Both the position numbers and the translations under genes were made by a program. This document shows, piece after piece, positions 22,196 through 30,702 of a DNA stretch of 35,184 bases. The first letter of the stretch is position 1; the number at the start of each line of letters is the position of its first letter. Source of the stretch: a virus; the IMG/VR virus record IMGVR_UViG_3300046011_012344, positions 1-35,184 of that record, one strand, 5' to 3'. The notes under the pieces are model-generated. The model saw nothing but the letters and a program-made list of their open reading frames with translations. It was not told where the DNA came from and did not search any database.

Positions 22196-22927
22196 ATGTC
22201 ACAATGTCCCTTTTCAAATATAAAAAAACACTCAGAAGAGACGAGAGAAACAATTCAAAAAGATATAGAATTATATCTCATGCAACCATTTGATAAAAAT
22301 TTTTTACCCAAAAAGCCAGATACATATAAAGGCTGGTGGGAGGAGGATTCAAAAACTACCAATCATGCAAAATTTTGCTTGCCACTTCTAATGGCAAATG
22401 GATTAGGTCATGACATTTTATCTCCAGCAACTTTTGAAGTCTCATGGAGCGGAAACAATAAAGAAGATGCCAGAATTAATATTTTAGAACATTCAAGCCA
22501 CTCAATCGTAGATAATCATTCGGCTGGCGGAGCTTTTACTGTTCAAGCGAATTTTATTCCTAAAACCGAAAAGGGATGTTTCACTTTTATAAAAGGAATA
22601 CCTAACGTTAGAAGATCTTTTTCTGTCATGGAGGGATTAATTGAAACATGGTGGAATCCTGCGCATTTTGGTATAGTTTGTTTATGTAATTACCCTGGGA
22701 GCTTTATAGTTAAAAAAGGGGAACCCATTGCTCGAATGCTGTTTATTAGTGATGAGTATATAAAAACAAATTTGATTATAAAAGACAACGATATGGAAAT
22801 ACCGTTCAGACAAGACTTTTTAGAGAAAAGAGCAAACCAGAATGGGCATGTATTAGATTACTTTAAAGGGAAGTATCCAAATGGAGAAAAAACAGAATAT
22901 CATATTAAACCTTCAGACTTGAAATAA
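22196..22927 (+). CDS. DUF6065-like protein
   Basis: The 243-aa protein has a pattern I recognise, from memory, as DUF6065: FCLPLLMANGLGHDILSPAT, then FEVSWSG, a Ser/His segment SSHSIVDNHSAGGAF, IKGIPNVRRSF, VMEGLIETWW and FIVKKGEPIARMLFIS. In relatives these correspond to 'LPLliAn..GW.il.P', 'G.pN', 'pLeG.vETdW' and 'kGePi'. The function of the family is unknown; it occurs in bacteria and phages and often near secondary-metabolite or glycan genes. Here it lies between glycosyltransferase genes, but a role in that pathway is only inferred. Confidence 0.62.
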   Translation: MSQCPFSNIKKHSEETRETIQKDIELYLMQPFDKNFLPKKPDTYKGWWEEDSKTTNHAKFCLPLLMANGLGHDILSPATFEVSWSGNNKEDARINILEHSSHSIVDNHSAGGAFTVQANFIPKTEKGCFTFIKGIPNVRRSFSVMEGLIETWWNPAHFGIVCLCNYPGSFIVKKGEPIARMLFISDEYIKTNLIIKDNDMEIPFRQDFLEKRANQNGHVLDYFKGKYPNGEKTEYHIKPSDLK

Positions 22928-22930
22928 AAA

Positions 22931-23011
22931 ATGGAAATAGAAAACATTAAAGATCTAGTTGATGAACAGATATATATGGAAACAAATTTGAAGATCATCA
23001 AAAACATCTGA
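22931..23011 (+). CDS. Short ORF with possible -1 frameshift extension
   Basis: The ATG at 22931 opens a 26-codon frame ending at 23009-23011. At 22984-22990 lies AAATTTG, in the correct phase for X-XXY-YYZ slippage. A -1 shift there extends the product through EDHQKHLKCPYAKNT to a stop at 23035-23037. The extension looks more protein-like (His/Cys-rich) than the 0-frame tail. Alternatives: a true one-base deletion (pseudogene), an assembly error, or a chance ORF. It starts three bases after the DUF6065-like gene. Confidence 0.35.
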   Translation: MEIENIKDLVDEQIYMETNLKIIKNI

Positions 23012-23020
23012 AATGCCCAT

Positions 23021-23332
23021 ATGCTAAAAATACTTGAAAACATAAATGAATCTATTCCTGAAAATATTAAAATTGATCTAGGAAGAAGAGTGGCTACTTA
23101 CCCAACTAGCTTCATACAGTTCTCAAATAACCTTAAGCAGATAGTTTACAATAATAGCGAAATAAAAAAAAATCTATTTAAAAATAATGAAGATGCATTA
23201 TATTTCTCTGGAGATATTTTAGCTAAAACGTTTTACAATTTTTGGATAAAGGGTGGAGATTTAGAGCATCATTTTATTAATAGCGCAAAAGAGACGAGTT
23301 ATTACGCCGGATTTGAATGTCTTTGGAGCTAA
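23021..23332 (+). CDS. Hypothetical protein
   Basis: A 103-aa, mostly helical soluble protein (NINESIPENIKIDLGRR, NNLKQIVYNNSEIKKNLF) with an aromatic C-terminus (ETSYYAGFECLWS). No motif recognised. It converges with the glycosyltransferase on the other strand, their ends overlapping by four bases, so it is the last gene of the rightward operon that starts near 18.1 kb. Confidence 0.55.
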   Translation: MLKILENINESIPENIKIDLGRRVATYPTSFIQFSNNLKQIVYNNSEIKKNLFKNNEDALYFSGDILAKTFYNFWIKGGDLEHHFINSAKETSYYAGFECLWS

Positions 23333-24378
23333 AGTAATCTTTTCACCCATTTTTGATAATTAAATTTTTCCCACAACTCGGATTGTAAATCTTTTAATAA
23401 ATTTGTATGATCATCTCTAGAAAACTGATCCAGTAAATAAGATAATTGAACCATATTGTCACCAATAGTCTCTTCATCTTTTCCTTTGACTATTAGTTCT
23501 TGAGGATATAAGAATTCTCTTGGATATAACTCCCTATAAGAACAAAGTTCTCCGTCCGGAGCAAATGGTATAGCCCCATTCATTATTCCCTCTATCATAG
23601 AGTTTCCCCAGGTTTCATGTTGTGAGGTACTAAAAACAACTTTTGCGCTTCTTAATTCTTCCAAATATCTATCTCTTTTTTTTCCGTTGTCTCTTATAAT
23701 TTTACGAAAAATAGCTTCATGCTCTTTCATTTCTTTTGAATACGCGGCAGATAAAGCTTCTGGCGCGCAAACTGAAATTTTTCTTTTTACAAAATCCTGT
23801 AGCTTGAATAAAACCCAAGGATTCTTCTGCTTCTGCAATCTATGATTCCACAAGATATTTCTGTCTTTTTTTTGAATATTAAAATTAGGCTTTATAAAAA
23901 TAGGAATACCAACTATCTCTATTTTTTTTGCGTATAAACTTGGGATTTGGAGAGATAAGAAGTCGCCGAATGCCTTGCTACCAACGAAAACCTTGTCCGT
24001 CTCTGCAAGTCCCTGAGCTTCAATCTGCTGAATATCTGAAAGAGAGTCTTTGGAGAACATATTATTACCAGGCTCACCATCAAAAAACCTACTGCCACGC
24101 ATAAAACCATAAATATTAAAAACATTTCTTAATTCCTTTCTTCTATTATAGAATATATAATCATTTAAATTAACAAAAAACAAAGTTCTTCCTTTGTATT
24201 TGGAAGTATTATCCAATAATAAATCTAAATACTGATCCCTTAATTGTCCAGCTTTCGAATAATTCCCATATCCCAAATCTTTCCCAATGTACTCAAAACC
24301 TTCGGAGCCCTTTAAAAACTCGCTCATTTCGCGCGCCCAATTTAACCTGTAAAAATGAGGAATAAGTATATAATCCAT
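23329..24378 (-). CDS. GT-B glycosyltransferase (GT1/GT4-like)
   Basis: The 349-aa protein has a first strand MDYILIPHFYRLNW and, in the second half, NILWNHRLQKQKNPW (about 174-188). The donor-site motif follows as ETWGNSMIEGIMNGAIPFAP, with E255 and E263 forming the E-x7-E signature of retaining GT-B enzymes. It should transfer a sugar from a nucleotide donor, but donor and acceptor are unknown. I chose the ATG at 24378 over a TTG 33 bases upstream, because it places the first strand at the N-terminus. It is divergent from the gene at 24486; the shared 107-bp region carries promoter-like tracts for both directions. Confidence 0.78.
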   Translation of the reverse strand: MDYILIPHFYRLNWAREMSEFLKGSEGFEYIGKDLGYGNYSKAGQLRDQYLDLLLDNTSKYKGRTLFFVNLNDYIFYNRRKELRNVFNIYGFMRGSRFFDGEPGNNMFSKDSLSDIQQIEAQGLAETDKVFVGSKAFGDFLSLQIPSLYAKKIEIVGIPIFIKPNFNIQKKDRNILWNHRLQKQKNPWVLFKLQDFVKRKISVCAPEALSAAYSKEMKEHEAIFRKIIRDNGKKRDRYLEELRSAKVVFSTSQHETWGNSMIEGIMNGAIPFAPDGELCSYRELYPREFLYPQELIVKGKDEETIGDNMVQLSYLLDQFSRDDHTNLLKDLQSELWEKFNYQKWVKRLL

Positions 24379-24485
24379 GTTAATTTTTTTATTATATATA
24401 AAATAACTCAAATGTACATTTTTTTAATATAAAGTGTATATATTGGTATAATTGTTTAAAAACAACATTAAAAAGAAATAATATT
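24379..24485. promoter_or_regulatory. Divergent intergenic region with GTGTATATATT motif
   Basis: On the + strand GTGTATATATT starts at 24434, followed at 24447 by TATAAT; the + gene begins 46 bp after the hexamer. The - strand has a TATATATAAT tract shortly before the glycosyltransferase start. Probably promoters in both directions. Confidence 0.4.
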
Positions 24486-25838
24486 ATGGGAGAAAGAGTC
24501 TGGTTCGCTACAAGTAATTGGAAAGATAAACCCAATAAGCCGTCTTGTTATACGCAGGCTGAATGGGATGCTAGAAATTCTAGTAAATTTAATGGAGCAC
24601 CATTTGCTGGAAATTTCGCGTTTGATCCTACTAAAACAACAGTGAAAGGGCTTAGTCAAGCAGACTTTGATGCTTATAAAAATGCCGTTCAGGCAATAAG
24701 CCAGCCAGGCTGTCCATTTATTGGCTCACAATTAATGATAGCACAACAAAATCTTCCAAAACTAAAAGAAACAGACATACCAGTAACGTGTCAAGACGCC
24801 GAAATGAAAGTTTGGGACGGATCTACCTACTATGACAGATCAGGAGCAATCAAAACTTTTACATGGACTACGTGTAATAGTGGTAAATCGCGCAGCATGA
24901 CGATTGGAGTAGAAGATTTTAAAGCGCCAAGCGCAAGCACAAAAGCCTATATTCCTGTTTGCGGACCTGGGACACATATCAAAGAGATTACCAAAGACGA
25001 ATTAATGAAAATCGTTTGGCGAGTCGCAGAGTTTGATCTAGATGCTTCTGGATTTTCTGCAAAAGTTGATAAGGAATGGAGTATGAATCTATCTTCTTCC
25101 AATCCCTATAACAACTGCGACACTCAGTATTGGGCAAAAAGTAGTTGCACAGTTACAACTAGTAATAAAAACCTTGATCCTTCAAGTAGCAGCTTAGGCA
25201 AAGAGTCGGATATTGTTAAGTCAAAATGGGCTGCTTGTCCCGAAAGAGGATACACTGGAAAAGATTCAATGTCAGTGAGTAGCGTTGGTACTATATATAC
25301 AGATGGACCTTATGGAACGGGAAATGGAAACGTGACGGTTTCAGCTTCTCTTCCTTCTACGGCTTACAAATGTGGAAACATCGCTATGGTAGGCTCCGGA
25401 GAGGTAAAAATATCAATTAAACCATTTGCTGATAGACAACAGTATATTTATTTTGTACCTGATTCAGCTAGCGGGGTAGAAAAAATTTATTTTGACCCAA
25501 CTGGGTTATTTAATTTTTCAATAGTCTGTAATGGAGCAAATTATTATTTAGACCCAACTAACCAATCAGCACGATTTACCCTTACTCTTAACCTTCTAGG
25601 AAAAAATTATACCCTTAAAGTTTCAGGACCCCCAAATGGATCAAGTCAGATACCATTGACATTGGGAGCGGGAGGTGGTGGATGGGGTTTTGGTAATCAA
25701 TTTGGAACTCAAGCAATAGCTTTCACAAGCGGAACCGTTACAATATCTCCTAAAAAATATTATCCATACGCTAACTCTAAAGGTGAAGCTGTCTACGATG
25801 AAGATACTGGAGCCCAGCTCAAAGACCCGCTTAGCTAA
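24486..25838 (+). CDS. Putative virion/appendage protein
   Basis: A 450-aa protein rich in Ser, Thr, Gly, Asn and Tyr with scattered Cys, the composition of a beta-rich extracellular or virion protein. The N-terminal 100 residues are more charged and helical (LSQADFDAYKNAVQAI). Later parts have repeated strand-like runs (GNGNVTVSASLPSTAYKCG, FTLTLNLLGKNYTLKVSG) and a Gly-rich loop (LGAGGGGWGFGNQFG) near the end. No signal peptide or catalytic motif found. Its upstream motif GTGTATATATT groups it with the structural genes at 8.9-16.9 kb. It lies inside the glycan island and could be an acceptor of glycosylation; that is inference. Confidence 0.6.
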   Translation: MGERVWFATSNWKDKPNKPSCYTQAEWDARNSSKFNGAPFAGNFAFDPTKTTVKGLSQADFDAYKNAVQAISQPGCPFIGSQLMIAQQNLPKLKETDIPVTCQDAEMKVWDGSTYYDRSGAIKTFTWTTCNSGKSRSMTIGVEDFKAPSASTKAYIPVCGPGTHIKEITKDELMKIVWRVAEFDLDASGFSAKVDKEWSMNLSSSNPYNNCDTQYWAKSSCTVTTSNKNLDPSSSSLGKESDIVKSKWAACPERGYTGKDSMSVSSVGTIYTDGPYGTGNGNVTVSASLPSTAYKCGNIAMVGSGEVKISIKPFADRQQYIYFVPDSASGVEKIYFDPTGLFNFSIVCNGANYYLDPTNQSARFTLTLNLLGKNYTLKVSGPPNGSSQIPLTLGAGGGGWGFGNQFGTQAIAFTSGTVTISPKKYYPYANSKGEAVYDEDTGAQLKDPLS

Positions 25839-25893
25839 CAAGATTTATATAAATAATTTATTTTTTCTTTTATTAGTTTATAATATATAAACT

Positions 25894-26376
25894 ATGAAAG
25901 TTTATAAATTCAATTCTAGAAAAAAAATAAAATTATCTTTCCTTGCTGAACTCGGAATGGAAATGTTCGATGGAGAACTTTTTTTCAACAAAAAAGTAGA
26001 AGACATCCCTCCTACAGTAGTGGAGCTAGAGGGTTTAACTCTTCTAAAAACTATCGATTTTGAGTCAAGAAAGTTAGTTTTAGCAGATTTCCTTGAGACG
26101 GTTTATCCGTTAGTTTTATGGTCGGGAGAAGAATATGAAAGTAATTCTTGCTCTCCTAAAGTTAAAATAGAAGAAAGAATAACTGATTTGATAAATCATC
26201 CCACTAATGACTATGTATCTGAATTATTCAGCATTGTACCTAGTGATAAACTAAAATTAACAGAAGAAGAATATGCTTATATCCAAAAGGAGTACGATTT
26301 TGAGTTTCCATTACTTCCAGAGTCTCTTATTATTAGACCAAAAAGACCGACTCTTCCGCCGATGACAACCGCTTAA
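25894..26376 (+). CDS. Hypothetical protein following the appendage gene
   Basis: A 160-aa acidic protein. Its first part (KVYKFNSRKKIKLSFLAELG) resembles a small beta domain, the middle is helical, and the C-terminus is Pro/Arg-rich (RPKRPTLPPMTTA). No motif known. A TATA-rich tract (TATAATATATAAACT) ends at the ATG, and a TATAAATA lies about 40 bp upstream, so it may have its own late promoter. It converges with the sulfotransferase on the - strand. Confidence 0.55.
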   Translation: MKVYKFNSRKKIKLSFLAELGMEMFDGELFFNKKVEDIPPTVVELEGLTLLKTIDFESRKLVLADFLETVYPLVLWSGEEYESNSCSPKVKIEERITDLINHPTNDYVSELFSIVPSDKLKLTEEEYAYIQKEYDFEFPLLPESLIIRPKRPTLPPMTTA

Positions 26377-26390
26377 CCTATCCATTAAAA

Positions 26391-27323
26391 TTATAGGATG
26401 AAATCAAAAAGTTTATACTCGTATAACGTCTTTTCAGTTAATTTGCTAACGTAAAGTTTTTTAATACTTTCTGTTAATTTACCTTCCTCATAAGACCAAT
26501 AATTTTTATTATTTGAATTATAATTAGTTAGCATGTCTTTAAGTTTTTTTGGTACCTCTCTTAGAAAAGAGAATCCGTAATTTTTAAACGCTAAGTCTAT
26601 CATTTTATCTATTTCTTCAATGCGAAATAGTAAGAAGTTTTTTCTACTGATTAAAGATGCAACTTCAGAAAAATTTTTTTCTAAAAAGACATCTTCTTCT
26701 TCATTTAAAGAACAAAGCTGTCTTGCGATCCAATTATTGGGCGCTTCGTCAATAATAAACTCTTCAAATGTAGAAGAGCTGTACATTCCATGCGTAGGCT
26801 CATGCTTTGAGTTTTCACTTCTTAAGTAAAAAAATAAAGATTTAAGTCTTTCTACCGGGTCCCTAAGCGGAAAGTAAAATTTAAGAATATTTTCATTATT
26901 TGAGCAAACAATGTTTTCAAATATTTCATATTTTAAATACTTTAATCCTCTCGGTTGCGCTATCGCTGAAAAGATATCAATATCACTAATTATATTTTTA
27001 ATTTTTTTATCTGACAAATCTATATAATATACGTATTCATCCAATTCTATTAAATTATATTTTTCTGAAAGGTTTAGGATTTTATCAGTAGAAAAAATTG
27101 TAAAAACAGTTTTCTCGTCCTCTTGAATATTTATCTCTCTTACTGGAAACTTTTTTCCATGACGATAAATAAATCTAAAATCGTCGCTATTAGAAAAATT
27201 TAAAGAATCTAAGTCACATATTCTATTAAGAAAAAATCTTGCGGCAGCTCTAATTGAATTATAAATATATGTACCGCCACTTTTTGGTATATGAATAAAT
27301 ACTGGGATATTTTTAGCTATCAT
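26391..27323 (-). CDS. Sulfotransferase-like protein (family 2 type)
   Basis: The 310-aa protein has the 5'-phosphosulfate-binding loop at its N-terminus (FIHIPKSGGTYI, residues 9-20) and a 3'-phosphate-binding segment FPLRDPVERLKSLFFYL starting at 151 (R154, R159). These are the two PAPS-binding elements of carbohydrate sulfotransferases. Between them is a longer insertion (about 35-140) than in compact family members. It would transfer sulfate from PAPS to a sugar hydroxyl. No signal anchor is present, so it acts in the cytoplasm. The GT-A-like gene at 27343-28110 lies upstream on the same strand, 19 bp away. Confidence 0.75.
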   Translation of the reverse strand: MIAKNIPVFIHIPKSGGTYIYNSIRAAARFFLNRICDLDSLNFSNSDDFRFIYRHGKKFPVREINIQEDEKTVFTIFSTDKILNLSEKYNLIELDEYVYYIDLSDKKIKNIISDIDIFSAIAQPRGLKYLKYEIFENIVCSNNENILKFYFPLRDPVERLKSLFFYLRSENSKHEPTHGMYSSSTFEEFIIDEAPNNWIARQLCSLNEEEDVFLEKNFSEVASLISRKNFLLFRIEEIDKMIDLAFKNYGFSFLREVPKKLKDMLTNYNSNNKNYWSYEEGKLTESIKKLYVSKLTEKTLYEYKLFDFIL

Positions 27324-27342
27324 TAGTACCCTAATAAATATA

Positions 27343-28110
27343 TTAAATGAATTTTAATAAATCATAGTTATTTATTATTATATCTGCTAAAGAGCCATCC
27401 TTGCATCCGTGAACAACTAATGTTTTATTTATTTCTATTTCTTTTTTTTCTATGTCTTTTTGTCTTCCTATATCAAAAGGAATATGTCTTTTTTCAAAAG
27501 AAAAAAGCCTACCATTATCAAGTTTATAATTTTGCGTTTGAAAATAATTTAGCATTTTATCAGAGTCAAATGCTTGGTATTTTATTATTTCAGCGCTGCA
27601 AATAATATCAAAAGCCAACTCGCTATTGTGAATCCATTTCCAGTTATTTGTATAATCACTTATATTAGGCGGATATACTGCGCAGCCCGATAAATGAAAA
27701 GGGTATTCGTAGCTTGCCTCAGATACGCATCCAAAAAACGGCTTACCGTAATAATTGTAATCACTCTCCATTTCATCTAGCCAATTATCTTTAACTGGAG
27801 TTACATCTGACTCCATCCAGTACCAAGGGATTTTATTATTTATTTTTTTTAAAAATTTAATTGTTTCTCTCCAATAAGCATTAGGACCATGAGGCCAGCC
27901 AGTTTTAACATTTTCGTCAACAATACAGTCTTGGGCCGCTTTAAAAAGAAAGTAAATTTTTTCTTTTACTGAGTTTGCCAATTCCTGATCTCTACTTTTA
28001 TATACAAACAGTACTTCGTGGTTAAAATATGGTCCAAAAAAGTTTAATATATTACAAAATTTATCAGATATAGTTTTATCTGATTCTGAAATAGGTATAA
28101 CTACAAGCAT
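27343..28110 (-). CDS. GT-A-like glycosyltransferase candidate
   Basis: The 255-aa protein starts with a classic first strand, MLVVIPISESD, then has HEVLFVYKSRDQEL. A WPHGPNAYWRETIKFL stretch is followed by PWYWMESDVTPVKDNWLDEM, where ESD at 100-102 stands in place of a DxD metal/nucleotide motif. GKPFFGCV and HLSGCAVYP complete the active-site half, and HGCKDGSLAD lies near the end. This is a GT-A pattern that I associate with phage and bacterial glycosyltransferases. I chose the ATG at 28110 over a TTG at 28134, because the longer version would put eight residues before the strand. Confidence 0.65.
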   Translation of the reverse strand: MLVVIPISESDKTISDKFCNILNFFGPYFNHEVLFVYKSRDQELANSVKEKIYFLFKAAQDCIVDENVKTGWPHGPNAYWRETIKFLKKINNKIPWYWMESDVTPVKDNWLDEMESDYNYYGKPFFGCVSEASYEYPFHLSGCAVYPPNISDYTNNWKWIHNSELAFDIICSAEIIKYQAFDSDKMLNYFQTQNYKLDNGRLFSFEKRHIPFDIGRQKDIEKKEIEINKTLVVHGCKDGSLADIIINNYDLLKFI

Positions 28111-28157
28111 AAATATACTATATTCAGAAAACAATATTTTTATATTTTTTTAAAAAA

Positions 28158-28168
28158 GTGTATATATT
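28158..28168 (+). promoter_or_regulatory. Putative late promoter motif GTGTATATATT
   Basis: GTGTAT at 28158-28163, continuing ATATT, lies 16 bp before the ATG at 28180. It is identical over 11 bases to the motif at 24434. Confidence 0.42.
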
Positions 28169-28179
28169 AGAATCAATAT

Positions 28180-28689
28180 ATGAAAAAGCTAAATATTATA
28201 ACCGGAACTGCGGTATCTTATGGATTACAGCAAAATATGGAAGCCCTAAATTTATTATTTATGGCAATGACAGATAATGGATTGCTTTTCAAAAGCAGGA
28301 ACTTTGGCGAGTCCTTATTAGAATCAAGGAAAGAAATAGATCAATTCGGCTTAACAGAAGAAGTAATATATAACAATTATGAAAATTATGTGTTTCCTAT
28401 TAGAAGCGCTCATATTTTAAAAAATCTCAAAATAGAAAATATTTCTTATAAAGTCATTAATATAAAAAATTTAAGCCCTACTCTTCTCGCAAAAGAAAAT
28501 CCACATTTATCAGAATCCGGGAAAATAGCGCAAAAAATAAGTCTAGAACTTGCAGAAAAATCAAATAATTTCCTAGAAAACGAATACTCCGAAGCTTTAT
28601 CAAATACCTCAACTTTTGAAGTGTTAAATGTATCAGTTGATGATTTAAATAATAAGCTTTCTGAGATAATTTATTTTTTTAAGAACTAA
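28180..28689 (+). CDS. Hypothetical protein within the glycan island
   Basis: A 169-aa soluble protein. It starts with a strand (KLNIITGTAV) and continues mostly helical (GLQQNMEALNLLFMAMTDNG, ESLLESRKEIDQFGLTEEV). It is surrounded by - strand glycan genes and has its own GTGTATATATT motif, so its expression is probably late. No catalytic motif or family recognised. Confidence 0.55.
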   Translation: MKKLNIITGTAVSYGLQQNMEALNLLFMAMTDNGLLFKSRNFGESLLESRKEIDQFGLTEEVIYNNYENYVFPIRSAHILKNLKIENISYKVINIKNLSPTLLAKENPHLSESGKIAQKISLELAEKSNNFLENEYSEALSNTSTFEVLNVSVDDLNNKLSEIIYFFKN

Positions 28690-28699
28690 AGACTCTTTA

Positions 28700-29323
28700 C
28701 TAAAAAGAATATTTAAAAAAATCTATATCTTTAGAATAGATATTCGATATAATCTTTTTACTGTTTAGACTATAATAGGTTTTATAGTCAGAGATTCGAC
28801 CAATGGTTTGGTTTTTTTTTGGTATACAGTCAAGATTAATCTGAGGAGCTTTCAAAATTTCCAAACATTTCAAAAAATCATTTTGATAATTTTCATGTCT
28901 TATTATAAAGTCTATTTCCAGGCTTTCTGTTTCTCCAAACATGTAGTAAGAAAAATCTCTACAGAATATTTTTATTTCAAACTTATCAATATATTCAATA
29001 AATTCATTAAATCCTAGACTTAAAACAGCATTTTGGATTTGATTTTTAGGCTTATTATTTTTTTCTGCCAATAAAGCCTTTTGTTTTAAGTGAAAGTACC
29101 AGGAAACCATTCTATCCCATGGGTTCCTTATAATTGAAATTTTTATAAAATCATTAGGATTATTACTTGTTTTTTTAATTGCTTTTACATGATCTATTAA
29201 ACTTGCATGTTTGTATAAAAAAGCGTGTTCGCCATGGTTTTCAAAACCCAAAAAATGCTCAAAACTTGTCCCGCCGCATTTTGGAGGATGGGTGAATATT
29301 ATTTTACGAGTAAGACAGAACAT
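28700..29323 (-). CDS. Sulfotransferase-like protein
   Basis: The 207-aa protein has the PAPS loop FTHPPKCGGTSFE (PPKCGGTS at 13-20) and the 3'-phosphate site ISIIRNPWDRMVSWYFHL (IRNPWDR at 65-71). A later block DFIIRHENYQNDF and a C-terminal RISDYKTYY are shared with the + strand gene at 30172, so the two are paralogues. This is the compact bacterial sulfotransferase type that sulfates sugars. It starts 25 bases inside the end of the WcbI-like gene, so the two are translationally linked. Confidence 0.82.
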   Translation of the reverse strand: MFCLTRKIIFTHPPKCGGTSFEHFLGFENHGEHAFLYKHASLIDHVKAIKKTSNNPNDFIKISIIRNPWDRMVSWYFHLKQKALLAEKNNKPKNQIQNAVLSLGFNEFIEYIDKFEIKIFCRDFSYYMFGETESLEIDFIIRHENYQNDFLKCLEILKAPQINLDCIPKKNQTIGRISDYKTYYSLNSKKIISNIYSKDIDFFKYSF

Positions 29324-30096
29324 TCTGATAAATTTACCTTCGGTAAATATTTTCTAAAAAATAAAACGGTTTTTTCGTCGAAAAAAGAATAACGGGTAGG
29401 ATAAGTTATATTTTTTAATTTTAAATTATCTAATTTTTCTTCTAAATGTACGAATAAATTTTTTATAAGTTCAAAAAAATAATCCCCCGACGGATGGTTC
29501 CATTGCGCAAACAAAAGTTTTTCTTTCCATTTTTCCTCTATAAATTTATTCATATCAATATTATTCTTATAAATTTCAAAATTAAATTTATTTCTATTCG
29601 TATTTTCTTTCATACAGCGCTCAAAAACGCTATTTATTATTGTCCAAACCTCTTCTTTATTTTTTTTATCCAAAAGGTTAAAAACTTGCTCTTGGGATAA
29701 ATGATCTAAATCAGATATAGTCTTACTGTACTCGCCAATAGACCTATCGCATATAGGATAAGCTAAAAATCTAGGATTGGGCAGGCGGATAGATATTTTT
29801 TTTAAAAAATAATTAGTATATAAATATTCTGACTTTAATTCGTCTATCGACGAAGTTACATCCTGAAATAAGAAAATATCAGCCTCTTCTGCTTTTTTTA
29901 AAATTTGCTTGTAGAAATATTTCTGCCTTGGTATATTGTCTCTATGTTGTACGCAAAACGCTTTAGAGCTATAAAAGTAATTAATTCCGCAGTCTTTTGA
30001 GTCTATTACGTCGAATTTTTCAGAATAGTTTTCGTGCAGCCATTTACCAATTACGCTCAAATGACAATTTCCATAAAGTAAAATTTTTTTTTTCAT
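29299..30096 (-). CDS. WcbI-like polysaccharide biosynthesis protein
   Basis: The 265-aa protein begins LLYGNCHLSVIGKWL (the WcbI hallmark is 'yGNCq...l...l'). It continues with IFLFQDVTSSI, a LPNPRFLAYPICDRS segment matching 'fPn..f.gy.P', and NHPSGDYFFELIKNLF with N200-H201-P202. WcbI-family proteins act in capsule formation, probably as acetyl- or acyltransferases, and are often encoded next to sulfotransferases. The protein is soluble, without a signal peptide. It overlaps the sulfotransferase by 25 bases and is divergent from the sulfotransferase at 30172. Confidence 0.72.
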   Translation of the reverse strand: MKKKILLYGNCHLSVIGKWLHENYSEKFDVIDSKDCGINYFYSSKAFCVQHRDNIPRQKYFYKQILKKAEEADIFLFQDVTSSIDELKSEYLYTNYFLKKISIRLPNPRFLAYPICDRSIGEYSKTISDLDHLSQEQVFNLLDKKNKEEVWTIINSVFERCMKENTNRNKFNFEIYKNNIDMNKFIEEKWKEKLLFAQWNHPSGDYFFELIKNLFVHLEEKLDNLKLKNITYPTRYSFFDEKTVLFFRKYLPKVNLSECSVLLVK

Positions 30097-30171
30097 TTTA
30101 TCTTAATAAGTCAAATGATCTAGTTTTTATTATATATAGTTAGTAAAAAATATATAATCTAATAGATAAAA

Positions 30172-30702
30172 ATGGTTATAGAAAATTTAGTTTTTATTCA
30201 CCCCCCAAGATGCGGAGGCACATCAATAGAAAAATCATTTGGCTGGCAAAACGAATCGGAAAAACACCTTAGAGCTTCTTCTATAAAAAAAAACATAGGA
30301 GAAAAGCAGTGGAATAAATCATTCAAGTTTGCGGTAATTAGAAATCCGTTTGATAGAGTTATTTCTATGTTCCATGCGCGCTGTTATAGAAAATTTAGAA
30401 AAGGTATAGAATTTGAGACTTTAGAACAGTTCTTGTCTTTTATTCCTCGCATTCCAACAGAAGAAGGTATACAATGTAGCGACTTTATAAATGAGGATAT
30501 AGATTTTATAATAAGACATGAAAGCAGAAACAGCGACCTAGAAAAACTTGATGAGGAATTTGGTATAAAAATAGATAAAAACATAAATATAAGACAAACT
30601 AATCGCCATAAGGACTATAGAATTTATCACAATAAAAATACCATCGAATTGGTAAAACTGAAATTTAAAGATGACATTGAAAAATTTGAATATGAATATT
30701 AA
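30172..30702 (+). CDS. Sulfotransferase-like protein
   Basis: The 176-aa protein has FIHPPRCGGTSIE (PPRCGGTS at 11-18) and FAVIRNPFDRVISMFHAR (IRNPFDR at 56-62), the two PAPS-binding elements. It also has DFIIRHESRNSD and HKDYRIYHNKNTIELV, which match the paralogue on the - strand at 28700. It is about 30 residues shorter than that copy. Residues 63-110 are more basic (ARCYRKFRKG), which may shape acceptor choice. The next gene starts right after the stop. The 75-bp gap upstream is shared with the divergent WcbI-like gene and has TATA-rich tracts. Confidence 0.82.
   Translation: MVIENLVFIHPPRCGGTSIEKSFGWQNESEKHLRASSIKKNIGEKQWNKSFKFAVIRNPFDRVISMFHARCYRKFRKGIEFETLEQFLSFIPRIPTEEGIQCSDFINEDIDFIIRHESRNSDLEKLDEEFGIKIDKNINIRQTNRHKDYRIYHNKNTIELVKLKFKDDIEKFEYEY

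Noticed and set aside
25847-25854. T4-type late promoter TATAAATA before the 25894 gene
   Set aside because: The octamer is easily produced by chance in such AT-rich DNA, and the other structural genes share GTGTAT instead.
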